A DNA stretch of 64,000 nucleotides from Epinephelus fuscoguttatus (lineage: Eukaryota; Chordata; Actinopteri; Perciformes; Serranidae): the NCBI RefSeq assembly GCF_011397635.1, contig NC_064775.1, positions 12,674,952-12,738,951 of the forward strand, read 5' to 3'. Position numbers and translations under genes: made by a program. This document shows, in pieces, positions 12,168 through 25,200 of this stretch. The notes below the pieces were generated by a model. That model saw nothing but the letters and a program-made list of their open reading frames with translations, did not search any database and was not told the origin of the DNA. Positions within the stretch are counted from its first letter, which is position 1. Every line of letters starts with the position of its first letter.

Positions 12168-14979
12168 TGTGAGCTTGCATGTGTGTTCTGTACAGATTTA
12201 ACCATTGCAGACATTCCACTTTTTATATGCAACTGCCGCACTGTTGATGTGTCTGCAGTAAGAAATTAAATAATCTATAAATAGGCAAACAGGAAGAGAA
12301 CTGATCGATCGAATAATTTTATCACCAGGTGCGGAGTTCACTCGGCGTGCAGAGGTGATCTTCTACCCCGGAAACCAGCGCCTGTCAATCATCCAGACGG
12401 GCCGTGGCCTTGATGACCACAACCACCTCACTGTGGATACTGTAATCAATGGCAACGTGCCCTTCCTGCCCCCTGCGGCTGAAGTTACCATGGAACCCTT
12501 CAAGGAGACCTACCAGTACTACCCATCTGGTAACCATAACAACCAGAAGAGACAGCTTGTGTGTTACATGTGATGCCTCCGTTTCCCTAACTCCTTTCAT
12601 TTTGTCTTTCCCCAGTGGCCACCTCCACTTCTGTCAGGGAGTTTTCAGTTGTTTCGGCAGAGCGAGGCTCAGAGTCCTTCTCCTTCCAGCTGAAGCAGAA
12701 CATCACCTACCGAGACTGTCGACATGACAACCGTGCCGCTGTCCAGGAAACGCTGCAGATCACCATGGAGAGGGTGTTTGTGATGTACGTCAAGGAGGAG
12801 CGGATCCTGAGATATGCTATCACCAACAAGATCAGCCCAGTTGGAGGTGAGTCAAACTGGGATTAGATCGAATTTGGTTTAATGAAATACTTAATTGCAC
12901 ACAAGTATCCTCCTCTTTGTCTTCTTATTAATATTAAAGGCAAATACGTATAATGACAACATTATTATAAGTAGAATCAAAGATAAGTCTTTTAGGTTTA
13001 GTCTTGAAAAGATATGTAACTGTTTCAGAGGCTTTCAAGGAGTGTACAACTGGGTTGAAAGAAATTAGATTAAACTTAACCTTATTTTTTTGTTCCACAA
13101 CTTGACTGATTTGCTCGGTGTGAACACAATCGTCATTACAAACTACCTTGCCTTCCAGACCTCCTAACCTTACATAAAGAGCACAATGAAAGCGTACAAG
13201 AGTCTAGTGGACTATAACTTTAAAGTGTGCAGTTGGGTCCATGACTGAAACAAGTGCCTTCTTGTTTGTGTCCAGATGAGTGAATGTGCTTGAGTATAAC
13301 TGTCTTTTGTATTTAAACTCTGTACATAGATGCACCCCTGTCTGGCTAACGTTACTAGGTAATGTTAGCTAACTTATATTCCCAGAGGTCTGGTGAAATG
13401 CTGTTAAAAATCTGTGTCATGCCTAAAAACATGGAGAAGCTATCACAGCACATTGCAATTTCATCCCACCTGAGGCACGTTAAACACAATGCTTTAACGT
13501 TTATGTTTGACATTAGAAGATGAAGGTTTTTGATCCACATTTGCTGCTATTTTCTATTTGTGGGACTTAAAGTGGCTTTGCCTCCAGTTGCATGCCCTCC
13601 ATCTGGACAATGCACAGATGTATGACATCAGATGCAAAGAAGCTATTAGTTCCTGAGTGACAATTTGTTTTTCAGCCAGCTGTCATTAAAACATTCACAA
13701 GAGGCAGTAATGCACCAAACACAAATATACATTGTGAATGAAAAACAGTGTAATCTTGTATGAAGATTACATGGGGTCAGGGAGTCACATCCATCACATG
13801 GACAGCAGCTACCTGATGATGTCTCGCCAACTTTGGCCAATTTATGTTGAGAGCCGAGTACCTGATTTCATTCCAGACAATCCCTGTCAATCTGTTAGTG
13901 GGCAAACACACTGAAGGCGTTGAAACGTGAGGTTTTCTGTTCCAGGGCCACAACGAGCAACCAGGCCACCTAGTAATTGTTGCAATGCTGCCACAGAAAC
14001 CTCAGCCAAACCACGGCGCAGAGTTGGACAGAGCTTAGCTTTAAACACACACGCTGCAAGCTGAGGGATAATTATACACTGGAACCATAGAGAACAATGT
14101 TGAAATGTCCGTATTACCTCTGCTGTTCTGGGTTCATTGTCTACTTAAGGCTGCAGTAACACTACACCACTCTTAGGGATCATTGTAACCGCGATTTGCG
14201 TCACAGCTGACTTTGGATATTTGACTAGTTTGGTTTGTTCATTATGAGTGGCATTTATGGCTTAAATCTGGACAAGTGTAGAGTGAGCTGGTTGAGCAGT
14301 GAAAACCGAATGGAGGACAGCAGTATTCAATGAGATTTTAGAATGAAGAGAAATGAATAAATATGAGAGTGTGTAGAGCAAAATGTGCACCTTATTGTTG
14401 AGTTTGGTTTCTCAAAGTTGACCAACATCAGCCAGAGAAACAGAGGTTTCCTAAAGATCCCAGTCAATGGGAAGTTGAGCACAGACAGAAGCACACATTC
14501 TTCTTCTTAATTATGTTTGATTACCCCTCTGTCTTTTCTTCCTTTGCTCCATTCATCTTCTCTTGCATCATCTGCACCCTCCCTTTCTCCAGATACCAAC
14601 AGATAAACAGAGACCGATACAAATATGGAAATGTGTATAGAAATACTGCATGAACATGTGTCATGTTCTTTTTCTGTCAACACACAGCGGTCAGTCTTTC
14701 TTTACCCACTCTATCTGATGAAAACCAGATAGAGACAGTGACACAAGACCTCAAAAGATGGACAGGAAACTAAAGAGGATGAGAGGCAGAGAGAGACTGG
14801 ATTTTGTTCCCCCAGTTTTTGAATCCAGACCAGGTTTCTGTCATTTAAACGTCAACACGTTGATTAAAAAGGCTATGATGACACATCTCACACATGCACA
14901 TGCACACGCACTGATACACCCAGAGCACAGCTGGAAGAGCTTTCGGGGATCAGGGGGTTTTGTAAACATGAGTTAAGTG

Positions 14980-15044
<65 letters not shown>

Positions 15045-16158
15045 CATGTGTGTGTTCAGTGGTCTTACACTTTCTGGGAAATAATATCCTGGCCAATGAC
15101 AGATTTTCTATCGGGGGGGTTGCCGGGCAGAATAGCTGCCCACTGATGTCATGAGAATCAGAGATTGCAGAAGAACTGAAGGCACTGAACTGATAAAGAC
15201 ACAAAGAGCGAGATACAAAGAGTGAGAAACCAGCAGAAACAGACAGAGAGAACAAATAACCTGACTTGAGAATGTGTTATCAATATCTTACTAGCTGTCA
15301 TACCATATAATCTGAGGTTCTAATGAATCTCAAAATTATTTTTTCTTTTGTCTTTATTTTTAATTAAGACAATTAAGGCAGCTACACAAAAAGTACAATA
15401 TTATTTGTTGTAAATAGGTTACAGTGTAATTTTATTGTTGCAGTCTACCCTATAAACTAAAAGCTGTGCAGTGTAATGCCAAATATATAGGCTAAGAAAG
15501 TCGGCCAAAAAACAGTAAAAGGTCTTCCGATGTAAGTACTACCCAATTTAATATTATTTAGTAATAGTATAGTGTGTGTGTAACCTATATGCTATATAAA
15601 AATGTATATCTTTTAGTTCAGTCACAAAACAGCCTACACATGAGATTTATGTCATGTTATCTGCTGGTACAGATGAGTAGAGGCATTTTATCAACTTCCA
15701 CAAGAAATATGACAGCAGCAATCACCGTGTACATGACTGGCTGGAGCTGTTGCTCGAAACTTTCCCTGGCAACCAGTGGAACAGACTTGAAGCCCTTCTG
15801 TCAGCAGCTTGCAGTCTCTGTCCTAGCAGACTTTACATGATGAACGTGTCACAGTATGTGCAACTGAAGTCCGCGAGGGAATTTGTGAGAGGCAGATTTG
15901 AATAAGAGTGGTCAAGATTAAAGCAGCAGAGGCCGTGTGGTTCATAGTGCGAGGCCTGAGAAGTACTGAAGGCTCATTAAGATGCTACTTTCGTCACTTT
16001 AAACACCACTCTCTTAAATTTCAGGTCATTTCGATGTGTCAGTAAGAGTCAGTGATGATAGATGGCATTGCTTAAAGGGTGATTCCACTGGATTAAAAGA
16101 GAAGGCAGTGCACCTTGGCCAGCCTGATACGGCTATAGCTACGCCCCTGTAAAAGCTG

Positions 16159-16223
<65 letters not shown>

Positions 16224-19200
16224 AGGAGTTTTGTAAGAAGCAAAGAAGCAACAGGTGGGAAACTGCAGTCATTGCTTTGATGGTGTGTAATGCATGCGTG
16301 TGTGTGTGTGTATGTGTGTGCGTGTGTTTGTGTTCTCCACCCCTCTCTCCCGCTCGCCTTCTCTCTCTCTTTCTCTCTAATTATCCCTCAGTCTTTTCTC
16401 CCATCCATGTGTATCTCGCCCTCTCATCTCCCCTTCTTCCCGGCCACATTCAGGACTTTGAAGAGTCTCTCTCTCTCTTTGATAACGAGCCAAAACTGGC
16501 CTAAGGAGATGGAAGCAAGCTGTGTCTGTGTGTTTAATTTTGTTTAGGTGTGTGTGTGTTGTTTACAGTGGATGATGCCCCTGATGGTAAAGAAAAAATC
16601 CACCCTAAAACACATAAACATCATTAAAACCAGATATTAGTCATGAGAGTTTTTTAAATTTTCTTTTTGGTGGTTTGCTTTTCTTATTCTTGTGGAAAAC
16701 TGCGCATATGTAGACACAAAGATCAGCTGGACTCCAAACCTCTAATGGCAATGGCATCCTTAAAATTCAGCCGAACTATATACAGACATCAAAAACGCTT
16801 AGTTTAAACTTAATACAAATGCCATATTTGGAATTATATTTAGAAACAACAAGGTTGTTAAATGAAAACCGCACTACTGTGCGGTATTTAGGGGAGATAT
16901 TTAGACAATGTAAAAACAGTCGTCCATCACCAATGCTGTATTTCTTTTATCTGACCACAAATGCAACAACAGAATTTTCTTTGAAAGTCAAAACACTTTA
17001 TTTTTCATTACTTTTGACATTTTTAGAGCTTTATTTTAGTCATGGGACACCAAATCCACAGCCAGTCTAGACGAATGATCAGATAAATATTTTCACTATA
17101 GCTCGAAACCAGTTATAATTAACAACAGTTTATTTCAGTGGTTCAGTGGATCAGATTAAGTTGGTAGAGAAAGGCACAAGCTGAATCACCACCAGGATTT
17201 GTGGCTTGATTCCCACTGTGCCACCCAGCCTGATGAGTGCTCTCTGGAGCATTTTGATTTTGTAGCACTGCTTCACATAATCCCAAGCATATTTATAAGT
17301 CCTCCACATTCTTTTCTAATGATCTCCCACAGTTTTCTTTACTCTGCTGTTTTCTTCCTCATTTTCCAGATATTAGTCTGAGGGTTGCCGTTTAAATTGT
17401 GTCCGAGCGGAGCTTTGGTATGAGGAAACCCTGAACACACATCCGCTCACTCATCCCCCTGTCTGTGTGTGTCTTTCTCATGTGTACGTGTGTCTAACAT
17501 TGTCCATATGTTGAATATTGAGAACATGAAGGGAGTCACTTCCTAAGAAGAAAGCGTCCTATGGGAATTGGTGTGGAGTGATTTCACATGTGTGTTTGGT
17601 TAGGCCGGGATCATTGCTGTGATCATTCGACTTTGACTGTCGGATAATCCAGATCTCAATTTATCTCAATTCAGGACATTTGGAGTGTTGAGGAGTTGGT
17701 GCAGTCGTGCAATAGATGTTTCTTGTCATGTGTCTCTGGATGCACAAATAATACTTAGAAGATTTGTTACTGTTTGTCTCTTAAGGTTTATTTTAGCACT
17801 ATTCTATACCAGCAGCTTCAGTATCAGCACTAACACACTCGCTTTCTCTTTTATCCCTCATGTTATTTAATCTGTCTCTTCTCCTCTCTGTAGCTGAGGG
17901 AACAGGACTGGAGCTGGTCAACCCCTGCTACGCTGGAAACCACGACTGTGACACCACGGCCCAGTGTATCCCACTGGAGGGCCAGGCCTTCCAGTGCCAG
18001 TGTGCTACTGGTTACAGAGGGGATGGACGCAACTGTTACGGTATCTATCAGTCAGCACTTCAAACGGGCATGCATGTGCACGTACAGCGTGCTGTTGAAG
18101 AACACTGACAATGCTTTATGGTGCTTCCCTCCAGTTTGCCTTGTCTAATGGTGTCTCCCTCCCTCACACATGTACACATACAAACACATGCAGACAGTTA
18201 CAAGACAGTTCAAGGCTGCGTGTCTGTGTTTCATCAACATCTCTCCATCTAGTGCAGAGGGGTCAAGTACAGGCTGAATGGAAGGAATAATCTGCTTCTC
18301 TTCTCTTCTCTTCTCTTCTCTTCTCTTCTCTTCTCTTCTCTTCTCTTCTCTTCTCTTCTCTTTTCTTCTCTTCTCTTCTCTTCTCTTCTCTGTTCTCCTC
18401 TCCTCTCCTCTCCTTCTCCAGTTTAATTCTGTAGTTAACAGGGACTTCCATGGCTTTAAGGTGATGCATGTCCTGTCATTAGCCCAGCAGCAGGTCTTTC
18501 CCTCCTGCTGACAGCACTAGGAAAGCCCCAGGCTCGGTCTTAGTTCCCATGATTGGGCCTCAGTGTATCTCTCTGGTCACATATTCTGTGCAGTCCAGAA
18601 TCCAGGTGTGGGGGCACATGTTATAGCCACACAAACAAGCAGGCGGGCGATGTATATGCACTAAAAGCACCAGTAATGAATCTTAATTACAGCGTTTGCA
18701 CTCACATGTTGTTAGATTGGGATTCCTGGATTGCAGTCATATGAGTTTGGAGAAAAACTGTCTCACTTTCTCTCTTCTTCTCTCACACAGACATAGATGA
18801 GTGTGCTGAGGGCCTGAGTTCATGTGGTGCTCATGCTGAGTGCATGAATCTACCTGGTAGCCACCGCTGCCAGTGCCAGAGCGGCTATGAGTTTGGCTTT
18901 GACGGACGTACCTGTGTTGGTGAGTTGCAATGAAATGCACTGAAGGTCCAGTGTGTGGGATTCCGGGGGCATCTATGGGCACAAATCAGAATTCATAAGC
19001 AATAAAATACACCCTTTGCACTCATTGTTTTTGCCTCATGTTCTCATATGACCAGTAGCTTATAGTAACTAGCAAATGTTAGCTAACTTTAGATGCTTTG
19101 TTTTTGCTACTGTAACATTACATTCTAGTATCCACCATTTATCCACCCAGATGTTTAGATATTTCACTGGAAATATGAATTTGTTTGCCTGATAATGGTA

Positions 19201-22200
19201 TGAACTGGGAAGTCAGGGGATCAACAGTGTTATGACAATATATCCTAAGGGGAACATGAATGTCTGTACCAAATTTCATGGCAATCAATTTAAATCTGAG
19301 ATATTTCACCTAAAAAATGTCAACCTAATAGTGATGCCAGAGTAAAAATCAGGGGATCACAAATATTAATAGGATTCATTCTCTGGAGTCTGCACCAGAT
19401 GTTGTGGTAATCCGTCCAAAAGTTATCATATTTCAGTCTGGAAGTAGTGAACCAACCAACTAACAGACTTGATTTTGCTTTCCCTGGGGCCCTGCAGCTA
19501 GTGTGGCTAAAAATTAACCTAGAAAATATGTATACTAGCCTGATACTTTGATGTAATCACAGGTGCCATAGTAATTCCCAGTAAGGCAATTGCTCAGTAA
19601 TACTTTGAAGCACCCAGACTCCCACCCCACCTTTATGTGTTTTGTGTCTGTTAAAATTGTTTCAACACGTTTCAACACCTGTTAATTATTCTTTAAAGCT
19701 CAAAAACTATATCAACAGAGATATCGGCTGAAGCCATTAAACATAAAGGCTTGACTTTACAAACACGTCACTTAGAATCACGAACATCCAGCTGTTTTCT
19801 GCTGAATGAAGCAGTGTCAGCCTCAGTCTTCCTGCATACACTGTAATCATGATGTATGTGACGTTCTTCACGTGCAAATAAATATGAATCCTCTGTAAGC
19901 CTATACTTTATCACAATGGCAACCGTGTCATTCTCCCATCTTCATCATTGTCTGTTACAATTGTTGGTCACATAAGAGATTTTTTAGAGCATGTAGTACT
20001 GCATGTTCCGAAAGGAGCTGAATATTTGGAAGAGATCCACATATTTGTCCAAGTGCAGGCATAAAATTTCCTCCACAACAGTAACGCACAGCTGCAAAAG
20101 CTAGGAAATAGCGAGAGGGGAGGATGGGTGACAAATGTGAGAACAAGAGTGGGAATGAGAGGACTAATGTGAGAAGGAGAGGGTGAGATAAGACAGGAGA
20201 GGGGGTGAAAGTGAAAGACAAATGGAGCAATGACACAATGTGTGTTTTGCTTTGGAATGTGTGGAGGAGAGAGGTCCTGCCGGTGTGTGTCCTCCTTTCA
20301 CCTGTCAGTGTGAACTTTTGATGAACTTCTTTCAAACCCTCCCTACCTCCCTTCTCGACAGATACTTTACATAACGCCGTAAAATGATCCAAAACTACAA
20401 ACTAAGTTCTGATAAGATACACTGAAGTGAATTATTTTCTAGCCAGCAGCCCATTATATATATATCACTGTAAATTTGCGGAGTTAGTGGGATTTATATT
20501 TATTCCCAAATTCCAATTTGATGAGTGTGTGATTGATGATGTGTTCTACATTTGTGGTTGTTGATTTTTTTCTCGCTCTCTCTGTTTTTTTTAGATGTAG
20601 ATGAATGCAGCACCTCTCCATGTCACATCGACGCCAGATGTATCAATGGACTGGGCTCCTTCCAGTGTCAGTGCCAGCCCGGCTTTTATGGTGATGGTTT
20701 CTTCTGCTCCCAACAGCAAGGTTAGTAAGAATGACACTGAAATTAAATTAATCACTTTTAGAATTGTTTTTTGTGGAAAAAAGTCAATTCTTTTTTGATT
20801 CCAGCTTCTTAAATGTGAATATTTATGTTAGCTCATTGAGTATCTTTGGGCTGTGGACAAAACAAGACATTTGAGGATCTATGCTTTGGGGTAACAGTAT
20901 GCAATGTGGAAATAACTGACAGCTATGCTGTGTTGATAACAATACACATCCAAAATAAATGAACTACAAAGTTATGGGAGGAAAGAAAAACACAATAATA
21001 AAATGTATATATGTCGTAATATTTGTCGACAGGACAGACAGGTCGCCCAAAGAGCCAGTGTGAGCAGCACAGAGACAGCCTGCAGAGTGGAGCAGAACAC
21101 GGTGGTCGACCGATTGTCGGAGCCTTCATCCCTCAGTGCGACTCTGATGGACGGTACCGACCCCTGCAGGTGGGTACAGGTGGCACTGACTGACTGTAAC
21201 GTGTATGGCTGACTGATGACTTAAGTTAGGTGACATACTGATATGGAGTAATTAATTACAGTGTCACGGCTCCACTGGACACTGTTGGTGTGTGGATGAA
21301 AGGGGGCGGGAGAGAGCAGGAACCAGGACACCACCTGGTACAGCACCCACAGACTGTGACAAACCAGGTGAGATAAACACCCACTGATGAAAACACACAG
21401 TCATTGTTGTAAACTCTTTTCTTAGAAGCTGGGTCTTCAAGAGAATAACTAGATTAATTTATCAATTAATTTCCTTCTATTTTGTTCATGTTTATCTCCC
21501 CAGATGAACCAGAGCGTCCTAAAACACACTGTGAGCACCACAGAGACAGTGTACAGACCACCAGTCCAGAGGGATATCCTTTACTTGGAGCATATGTACC
21601 TCAGTGTGACTCTAATGGACAGTACATACCTTTGCAGGTTTGTCACAGACTAACAGTTTGAAAGGACTTTTTATCACCTTCAACTGAAAGACTTAATTAA
21701 ATACTATTAAAATACAGTGTGAAGTTACTGATGTTAATGCTGATATTATTGACTGCAGTGTCATGGCTCCACTGGACATTGTTGGTGTGTGGACAATAAT
21801 GGACAGGAGAGAGCTGGATCAAGGACACCACCTGGTACAACACCCACAGACTGTAGCAAACCAGGTGAGGAACATTCCTCAAGATCCATCCCAATATATA
21901 AATGTTCTCTGAGTGGGTTCTTTGCAAAACAACTTGGTCTGATTAATCTACAAAATCACTTAGTTTTTCCACTTCTGTAAAGTTAGGGAAATTGTGAGAG
22001 ACAGAAAAATGATCAAAATCGAAGCAGCAGAGACATCCTGACTTCAGTCGCTAGTATAGATCAAGCTCCAAAAACACAGGGACCTACATTTCCCCTAATG
22101 CAACTGGGTGGCATCTTTAAGTACTCCCTCCCTGCCTGGTAAACACCCATGTCCTTTAAACTCCACACCTCCAGTTTGTAATGTAGAATATCTGGTAGAA

Positions 22201-25200
22201 ATGTGTAACACAGCTGTACAGTTGTCGGACCTTGTCTGGAGCTGGCCAATGCTATGCTGTGATTTGCTAGTCTGTGTTAGATGATGGGACTTCATAAAGG
22301 GTCAATTGAAATCCAGTGAGGCAAAAAATAATGTGGACTCACCGCACTAAGAATGTACTTTTCACACATTAGTTTCTGATCTAAATTTTTATCCAGTGTT
22401 GTATATCTGTCCAAATCACAAAAAATGTGCACACATGCAGACGACACCATCCTGGTGAAACTTCACTTTAAAAGAGACATCACTTTGCACTTTTTAAATG
22501 CTAAAAATTTAACAAACAAATTGTCTTGAAGCTTATGTTGAATAGGAAATGATGGGGTCAAAAGATGTATGAGATGTATATGCTAATGTATGTACAAGTG
22601 TTAATGCTAATGAGCTTACCAGCATGACAGAGACATCACATAATCCATTTTCTGGGAGACAGCATTCGTACCTTTTACACATTTGTTCAACAGCAGATTC
22701 TTGTAATTTTCATTATTATTTAAGTCCCTCTTTCTTGTTATAGATGAACCAGAGCGTCCTAAAACTCACTGTGAGCACCACAGAGACAGTGTACAGACCA
22801 CCAGTCCAGAGGGATATCCTATACTTGGAGCCTATGTACCTCAGTGTGATGATGATGGACAGTACAGATCGTTACAAGTTAGTGTTTGCAATTTGTCTAT
22901 TCCATGAAAGAGTCAGTAACGTTACTGTAATTTTGAAGCTGAAAATACATCAATTCATTTTGGTTACTGCTATTGTTATTTCAGTGTCACGGCTCCACTG
23001 GACACTGTTGGTGTGTGGATGAAAGAGGACAGGAGAGAGCAGGAACGAGGACACCATCTGGTACACAACCTAAAGACTGTGACAAACCAGGTGAGATCTC
23101 TTAGAAGAGCTTGCAGGCTGGTAGCCTGTGCACACTGCATGTAGACTAATGGCTGCTGTTTTGCCCGTGCAAACCAAATTTAGCAAATTAAATCTAATTT
23201 TGAGGAAACTCCCAGCACAGTTATTTTTTCCACCTTCACAAAGTCATTTGTGTTATCTGTTAAAGATTTCTTGTGTAAACAGTTGTTATGTTTTGCTCCC
23301 CAGATGAACCGGAGCGTCCTAAAACTCACTGTGAGCACCACAGGGACAGTGTACAAACCACCAGTTCAGAGGGATATCCTTTAGTTGGAGCCTATGTGCC
23401 TCAGTGTGATGCAGAAGGACAGTACACACCACTGCAGGTCAGCATCTAATAAGTGATCGGCTAATTGATAGGCAGATAAACTGATACTGTGTTTGAATTT
23501 TTTTCTTGATATATAAATCTGACTGCATGTGTTAAATCAAGTATATATTTTCAGTGTCATGGCTCCACTGGACATTGCTGGTGTGTAGACAGTAGGGGAC
23601 AGGAAAGAGCAGGAACCAGGACATCACCTGGTGCACCACCAACAGACTGTGATAAACCAGGTAAGAAAGAACCACAGACAGATCTCTCCCTCTATTCAGC
23701 TTCCCATGAGTCTTTCAAACTGTTTTGTTATCTGCAGTAACAGTACCAGCGTCAGCAGGTGTACTATGTCATGGCTCTCCAGGGCTTTGTAGCTAAACAT
23801 TGACCTGTGAACCCCGTAATTCCTCAACTCTATGACAAGTCGAACTGACAGCACGTTTACGTGAGTGTATGTCTAACCTTGTAAGTGGTGCACCGTTGAG
23901 GTTATTGGGTCACAGCCTTGGAATGCCTGGAAAAACAGGTGATATCACTGCAAGAAAGTGTGTGTGGTGGGAAGTTAAACGTACATGACGTCTAAGTAAA
24001 ACAGTTACATGAAGCAAAAAAATACTTTCAACTTGCAACCGTATCTTGTCATTTTTTCTTTTATAAACCCAAAGTTGACACAGGTATATATCAGCAGTGA
24101 AAAACTACAAGAACAAATTGTTGTCTTGTGTTACTTGGTGAATTTGAATGCTTACCAATCCATTTTGAAATGATAGGAAGGTTTTCCTATTATGCATGCT
24201 GTAAAAAAATATGCATATGATCCTGTTATTGTCGTCTTCATCTCCCCAGATGAACCAGAGCGTCCTAAAACTCACTGTGAGCACCACAGAGACAGTGTAC
24301 AGACCACCAGTCCAGAAGGATATCCTATAGTTGGAGCCTATGTCCCTCAGTGTGATGATGATGGACATTACACACCACTGCAGGTAAACATCTGGTGACA
24401 CATCAGTAGTTATATTTATGAATTTCATGCGGCTTTGGGTAATATGAAGAAATGTAACCATCATTTTAATATCAATTTTGCTCCAGTGTCACGGCTCCAC
24501 TGGACATTGTTGGTGTGTAGACAGGAGGGGACAGGAGAGAGCAGGAACCAGGACATCCCCTGGTACACGACCCAAAGACTGTGACAAACCAGGTAAGGGA
24601 ATGGTCTATTCTCTCTGTGTCATTTATGCTACAACATAACATACACTGAAGAATGATTTCAGGGAGAAGTATTTGCATACTGGAATTAAGGCTCCCTTGT
24701 GAAATATGTTTTAATGGTTACATGTCAGCTACTAGCTTTGAGGAGTATCAGTCTTAAGGTTTGTACTCAGGTGTGCGTTGTTATTTACTATTATAATATT
24801 AAATCTGAAATCCTCAGATGTACCAGAGCGTCCCAAAACCTTCTGTGAGCAGCACAGAGACAGTGTTCAGACAACCAGTCCAGAGGGATATCCTATACCA
24901 GGAGTGTTTGTCCCTCAATGTGATTCAAATGGACAATACACCACTCAACAGGTACAATCTGGTTTTAATGTATAGAGACATGCTGCCTCTGTCTGTACCC
25001 TGTCATATGATTACTATTATTGTGTATTTCAGTGTCATGGTTCCACTGGACATTGTTGGTGTGTGGATATTAGAGGACAGGAGAGAGCAGGAACCAGGAC
25101 TCCGCCTGGTGAACCAACTGTAGACTGTGACAAACCAGGTGAGACTGCTGTTTCATAGACATGTTTAAGTATCAGGTCTCAGCTTAATGTGAAGCTGGAA

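Larger units (their letters stand above)
12847..17893 (+). other. nid2 intron, 5.05 kb
   Basis: Phase-1 intron between G2F and the EGF cluster, the longest nid2 intron in the window. It holds compound GT/GA and GT microsatellites. No exon with splice signals and family resemblance is seen. Confidence 0.7.
17894..20720 (+). other. nid2: nid2 cluster of three EGF-like domains
   Basis: Three phase 1-1 exons: 17894-18040 ([10 protein letters not shown]...[10 protein letters not shown]), 18791-18919 ([12 protein letters not shown]...GRTCV) and 20595-20720 ([10 protein letters not shown]...GDGFFC). The second and third start with the D-I/V-D-E-C motif of calcium-binding EGF domains. From memory human NID2 has four EGF domains here, so one may be absent; the 1.68-kb intron at 18920-20594 would be its likeliest place and I see no exon there. 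Confidence 0.92.
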
